A DNA stretch of 64,000 nt from DATJLY01 sp035532935 (GTDB taxonomy: Bacteria > Pseudomonadota > Alphaproteobacteria > ATCC43930 > CGMCC-115725): the NCBI GenBank assembly GCA_035532935.1, contig DATKQE010000011.1:13510-77509 (forward strand), written 5' to 3'. The notes beneath the pieces are model-generated. The model did no database searches. It was not told the origin of the DNA and saw only the letters and a program-made list of their open reading frames with translations. The translations under genes and the position numbers were made by a program. This document shows, in pieces, positions 61,008 through 64,000 of the stretch. Numbering within the stretch: position 1 is the first letter of the stretch; every line of letters begins with the position of its first letter.

Positions 61008-61388
61008 TTATTCCGCGGGGCCGCCGCCGAGGCCGCGGTGGCGGTATTGCAGCGCGATCAGCGCCGCCTTCAGCGGACGCAGCATCAGGATGGCGCCGCC
61101 CAGGATCACCGGCGTCCACAAGACGAGGTGGACCCAAAGCGGCGGCGCGAACAGGATCTCGACCACGATGGCGAGCGCCACCACGATGGCGCCCAGGACG
61201 AACACCACGATCACCGCCGGCCCGTCGCCCGCGTCCTGCGCCTGGAGGTCGAGCCCGCAATTGGCGCAGCGCGGCGCCACCGACAGCAGCCCGTCATAGA
61301 GCTTGCCCTGGCCGCAACGCGGGCAGCGGCAGCCCAGCGCAACCTGCAACAGCGAGGGCGGCAGATGAGGCGCGCTGGCGTTGGTCAT
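61008..61388 (-). CDS. DUF983 zinc-ribbon membrane protein
   Basis: 126 residues: two CxxC pairs (GCRCPRCGQG and RCANCGLD) that would bind zinc, then two membrane helices (about 62-82 and 88-106). DUF983 proteins regularly lie between cytochrome oxidase subunit III and SURF1 and probably help oxidase assembly; no activity is proven. ATG 61388 overlaps the ctaE stop by 4 bp; a longer frame inside ctaE was rejected. Confidence 0.88.
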   Translation of the reverse strand: MTNASAPHLPPSLLQVALGCRCPRCGQGKLYDGLLSVAPRCANCGLDLQAQDAGDGPAVIVVFVLGAIVVALAIVVEILFAPPLWVHLVLWTPVILGGAILMLRPLKAALIALQYRHRGLGGGPAE

Positions 61389-62203
61389 CCCGCGTAGGTG
61401 GCGCCGCTGCCGCCCCACCAGTAGACGCAGGTGAACAGGAACAGCCACACCACATCGACGAAATGCCAATACCACGCCGCGGCCTCGAGGCCGAAATGGT
61501 GGTCGGGCGTGAACTGGCCCTTGATAGAGCGGACGAGACAGACCGCGAGAAAGCACGTGCCGATGATGACGTGGAGGCCGTGGAACCCGGTCGCCATGAA
61601 GAAGGTCGACGGATAGATGCCCTGGGTGAACCCGAAAGCGGCGTGGCTGTATTCATAGGCCTGGAGCGAGGTGAAGCAGAGGCCGAGAAAGACGGTGATG
61701 GCAAGGCCGCGGATGAGATTGCGGCGGTCGTTCTCGAGCAGCGAATGGTGCGCCCAGGTGACGGTCGTGCCCGACAGCAGCAGGATCAAGGTATTGAGGA
61801 ACGGCACGTCGAACGGGTTGAACGGATGGATGCCCCTGGGCGGCCACACCCCGCCCGTCGCCGCGGTCGGGAACAGCGCCGCGCTGAAGAACGCCCAGAA
61901 GAACGCGGCGAAGAACATCACCTCCGAGGCGATGAACAACGCCATGCCATAGCGCAGGCCGATCTGCACCACCTTGGTGTGATGGCCCTGATAGACCGCC
62001 TCGCGGATCACGTCGCGCCACCACACCGCCATGATCGCGAGCACGGCCAGGAAGCCGATGATCATGATCCACGGGCCGCCGTCGTGCATGAACACGACGG
62101 CGCCCGAGAACAGGACGCCGGCGGCGATCGCGCCGATGATCGGCCACGGGCTCGGGTCGACGAGATGATAGGGATGCTTCGGCTCGGCGTGGCTGGGATG
62201 CAT
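61385..62203 (-). CDS. ctaE: Cytochrome c oxidase subunit III
   Basis: 272 residues with seven membrane helices. Subunit III phrases: HPYHLVDPSPWPIIGAIAAG, MFFAAFFWAFFSAALFP, WGRGIHPFNPFDVPFLNT-like GIHPFNPFDVPFLNTLIL, TLQAYEYSHAAF and GFHGLHVIIGTCFL, ending in WHFVDVVWLFLFTCVYWWG. It is the third core subunit of aa3 oxidase and protects its turnover. It follows ctaG by 18 bp. Confidence 0.96.
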   Translation of the reverse strand: MHPSHAEPKHPYHLVDPSPWPIIGAIAAGVLFSGAVVFMHDGGPWIMIIGFLAVLAIMAVWWRDVIREAVYQGHHTKVVQIGLRYGMALFIASEVMFFAAFFWAFFSAALFPTAATGGVWPPRGIHPFNPFDVPFLNTLILLLSGTTVTWAHHSLLENDRRNLIRGLAITVFLGLCFTSLQAYEYSHAAFGFTQGIYPSTFFMATGFHGLHVIIGTCFLAVCLVRSIKGQFTPDHHFGLEAAAWYWHFVDVVWLFLFTCVYWWGGSGATYAG

Positions 62204-62221
62204 GATTTCGATCCGGCTCTG

Positions 62222-62803
62222 TCAGTTGACGGGCTGTTTGTCGATCGACGCGGCGCTGGCCGCGGGGCCGCCATCGTCCTCGGCCCGGAACATGGTGTAG
62301 GACAGCGTGATGGTATTGACGTCGGCGGTGTTGGGATCCTTGACGATGTCGGGATCGACGAAGAATGACACGGTCAAGCGGGCGCTCTGGCCCGGATCGA
62401 GATGCTGCTTGGAGAAGCAGAAGCATTGCAGCTTGTCGAAATAGATCCCGGCCTTGTCGGGCGTGACGTTGAAGGTCGCGGTTCCGGTGATCGGCTCGGC
62501 CGAGCGGTTGACGGCACGATAGGCGATGATCTTCTCCTCGCCGGGATGGACCTTGACCTGGAGCTGCTCCGGCTGGAAGTCCCACGGCAGGTCGGCCGCC
62601 GTGTTGGCGTTGAAGCGCACGGTGATGAACTTGCTTCTGACCTCGTGAAGCGGAGCGGCGCTCGCGCGCTGCGTCGTGCCGCCATAGCCCGTCCTCTGGC
62701 AGAACAGGCGATAGAGCGGCACCGAGGCCGCCACCAGCCCGCCCATCATCGCGACGACACCGAGCAGCGCCAGCGCCGTTCCCTGATTGCGTCGCCGCGT
62801 CAT
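62222..62803 (-). CDS. ctaG: Cytochrome c oxidase assembly protein CtaG (Cox11)
   Basis: 193 residues. One N-terminal helix (about 9-31, GTALALLGVVAMMGGLVAASVPLYRLFC) and a periplasmic immunoglobulin-like domain with the copper-binding CFCFSKQHLDPGQ and LYRLFCQRTGYGGT. It delivers copper to the Cu-B site of subunit I. ATG 62803 overlaps the coxF stop; a longer frame passes through other genes. Confidence 0.95.
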   Translation of the reverse strand: MTRRRNQGTALALLGVVAMMGGLVAASVPLYRLFCQRTGYGGTTQRASAAPLHEVRSKFITVRFNANTAADLPWDFQPEQLQVKVHPGEEKIIAYRAVNRSAEPITGTATFNVTPDKAGIYFDKLQCFCFSKQHLDPGQSARLTVSFFVDPDIVKDPNTADVNTITLSYTMFRAEDDGGPAASAASIDKQPVN

Positions 62804-62934
62804 TGCCACGCTCCCATGCGCACCAGCGCGATGACGTAGAACAGCACGACCAGAGCCGCGAGTACGGCCATGAGTGCGAGGTTCTTGGCGCGCTGGCGGC
62901 GCTGGCGGTCGTCCAACGCGAGGTCCCCGATCAT
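62800..62934 (-). CDS. CoxF-like 44-residue single-helix protein
   Basis: 44 residues: MIGDLALDDRQRRQRAKNLAL then a membrane helix (about 20-39) and VRMGAWQ at the end. It has no annotation-size domain but lies exactly between ctaB and ctaG, with 4-bp overlaps on both sides, as does the small CoxF protein of alphaproteobacterial cytochrome oxidase operons. Probable assembly or stability factor; function unproven. Confidence 0.7.
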   Translation of the reverse strand: MIGDLALDDRQRRQRAKNLALMAVLAALVVLFYVIALVRMGAWQ

Positions 62935-63851
62935 GATCCCACGACGCCGGCGACACCGGGCGCGCGGTCCATGACCATCAGCGCGAAGAGCAGAAAGAGA
63001 TAGACGATCGAGAAGGCGAACATCTGCTGCGCGCTGCGCTCGCCCGGATCGCGCAGCACGCGGATCGCCGCGCCGGTGAACAGCGCCGAAAGCGCGAGCG
63101 CGACCCCGCCATAGACCCATCCGGTCACGCCGAGCAAGGTCGGCGCCACCGCCAGCGGCCACAGCACCAGCGTGTAGAGCAGCATCTGCCGCTTGGTCTC
63201 GGCCGCGCCCGCCACCACCGGCATCATCGGCACGCCGGCGCGCGCGTAATCGTCGGTGCGATAGAGCGCCAGCGCCCAGAAATGCGCCGGCGTCCAGAAG
63301 AAGATGAGCGCGAACAGGACGAGCGCCGGCAGGCCGACGCTCCCCGTGACCGCGGCCCATCCGACGAGCGGCGGAAACGCGCCCGCCGCGCCGCCGATCA
63401 CGATGTTCTGCGGCGTGCGGCGCTTGAGCCGGAGCGTGTAGACGAAGACATAGAAGGCGATCGTGAGGGCGAGCAGGATCGCCGCCGTCCAGTTGACCGC
63501 GAGGCCCATGATCATGACGGACGCGCCCGCGAGCACGCAGCCGAAGCCCAGCGCGTCGCCCGGCGCCATGCGCCCGGCCGGCAGCGGCCGGTTCGCGGTG
63601 CGCCGCATCAGCGCGTCGATGTCGCGGTCGCAATACATGTTGATGGCGCCCGCCGCCCCGGCGGCCACGGCAATGCACAGCACGGCCACCGCCGCGAGCA
63701 CCGGATGAAGGTGCCCGGGCGCGAGATAGAGCCCGACGAAGCCGGTGAACACGACGAGCGACATCACCCGCGGCTTCAACAGCGCGAGGTAATCCCCGAC
63801 CGCGGGGCTGATCGTGCCGGCGCGGGCGAGTGGGGCGGCGCTGTCGCTCAC
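62931..63851 (-). CDS. ctaB: Protoheme IX farnesyltransferase
   Basis: 306 residues with nine predicted helices. The UbiA-type polyprenyl-binding motif NMYCDRDIDALMRRT and the second aspartate motif YRTDDYARAGVPMMPV are clear. It converts haem b to haem o for insertion in oxidase. It follows ctaD and is coupled to the small CoxF-like gene. Confidence 0.96.
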   Translation of the reverse strand: MSDSAAPLARAGTISPAVGDYLALLKPRVMSLVVFTGFVGLYLAPGHLHPVLAAVAVLCIAVAAGAAGAINMYCDRDIDALMRRTANRPLPAGRMAPGDALGFGCVLAGASVMIMGLAVNWTAAILLALTIAFYVFVYTLRLKRRTPQNIVIGGAAGAFPPLVGWAAVTGSVGLPALVLFALIFFWTPAHFWALALYRTDDYARAGVPMMPVVAGAAETKRQMLLYTLVLWPLAVAPTLLGVTGWVYGGVALALSALFTGAAIRVLRDPGERSAQQMFAFSIVYLFLLFALMVMDRAPGVAGVVGS

Positions 63852-63861
63852 GCGTCCGCCC

Positions 63862-64000
63862 TCAATGCGCCGCTTCGGCGGCGATCACCGGCAGTTCGTC
63901 ATAGGAATGGAACGGCGGCGGCGACGAGACCGTCCATTCGAGCGTGGTCGCGCCCTCGCCCCACGGGTTGGCGCCGACGCGCTTGCCGGCGAAGAGCGTG
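63862..64000 (-). CDS. ctaD: Cytochrome c oxidase subunit I, C-terminal part (cut by window edge)
   Basis: The last 45 codons are present, ending in VGANPWGEGATTLEWTVSSPPPFHSYDELPV, the typical subunit I C-terminus (split here), then a short AAEAAH tail. The gene runs out of the window upstream. It heads the ctaB-coxF-ctaG-ctaE part of the operon. Confidence 0.85.
   Translation of the reverse strand, partial: TLFAGKRVGANPWGEGATTLEWTVSSPPPFHSYDELPVIAAEAAH

Overview
The window is about 64 kb of dense, GC-rich chromosome (roughly two thirds G+C by eye) with short intergenic gaps and many 4-bp ATGA/GTGA start-stop overlaps. Gene content points to an alphaproteobacterium: a FixL/FixJ oxygen-sensing pair, the ctaD-ctaB-coxF-ctaG-ctaE-DUF983-surf1 cytochrome oxidase assembly order followed by thrC and a processing-peptidase-like M16 protease, long-form HPF next to rpoN and ptsN, DUF1150 next to Hsp20, and an HRDC-less RNase D. 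Genus cannot be decided from the sequence. No rRNA, CRISPR array, transposase or phage gene is seen; one tRNA (Leu, CAG) is present.

Layout. 1-2.1 kb: fixL (cut by the window edge) diverges from a 29-residue membrane protein and fixJ, with a perfect FixK/FNR-type box between them. 2.1-20.2 kb is mostly housekeeping: lepA, an orphan branched-chain-amino-acid-type binding protein, a 3-methyladenine glycosylase, rpmI-rplT-pheS-pheT with a possible attenuator before pheS, an MHYT hybrid histidine kinase, infC (apparent AUC start), thrS, two glycosyltransferases, a hydrolase and an epimerase. 20.5-29.8 kb: an RND efflux pair plus TPR protein, GST, cupin, DUF924, an NDUFA9-like protein, tRNA-Leu with a compositionally odd small insert, and RNase D. 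29.9-36.0 kb: kdsD-lptC-lptA-lptB (LPS precursor synthesis and export), then rpoN-hpf-ptsN; rpoN has a good sigma-54 promoter of its own.

36.0-40.8 kb: DUF1150/Hsp20 preceded by an apparent ROSE-type RNA thermometer and an RpoH-like promoter, then the Anbu proteasome-like cluster (ATP-grasp, alpha-E, transglutaminase, Anbu). 41-55.2 kb is the accessory part: a membrane protein, a sulfotransferase-like gene, a thiolase remnant, a TRAP transporter with tandemly duplicated binding-protein genes (one internally deleted), and a divergent catabolic cluster of Rieske oxygenase / GMC oxidoreductase, cupin, RidA-like, RutA-like flavin monooxygenase, DUF3500 and a Bug/TctC binding protein. The substrate is unknown; this cluster is the best candidate for an undescribed pathway. 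55.3-64 kb: GNAT acetyltransferase, M16 protease, thrC, M32 carboxypeptidase and the cytochrome c oxidase assembly operon, ending inside ctaD.

Regulatory themes visible in the DNA: oxygen (FixLJ and FixK box), nitrogen (sigma-54 promoter on rpoN, ptsN), heat (RpoH promoter and ROSE hairpin) and translation-factor control (infC start codon, pheST attenuator). All functional calls rest on reading motifs by eye; no database search was run.
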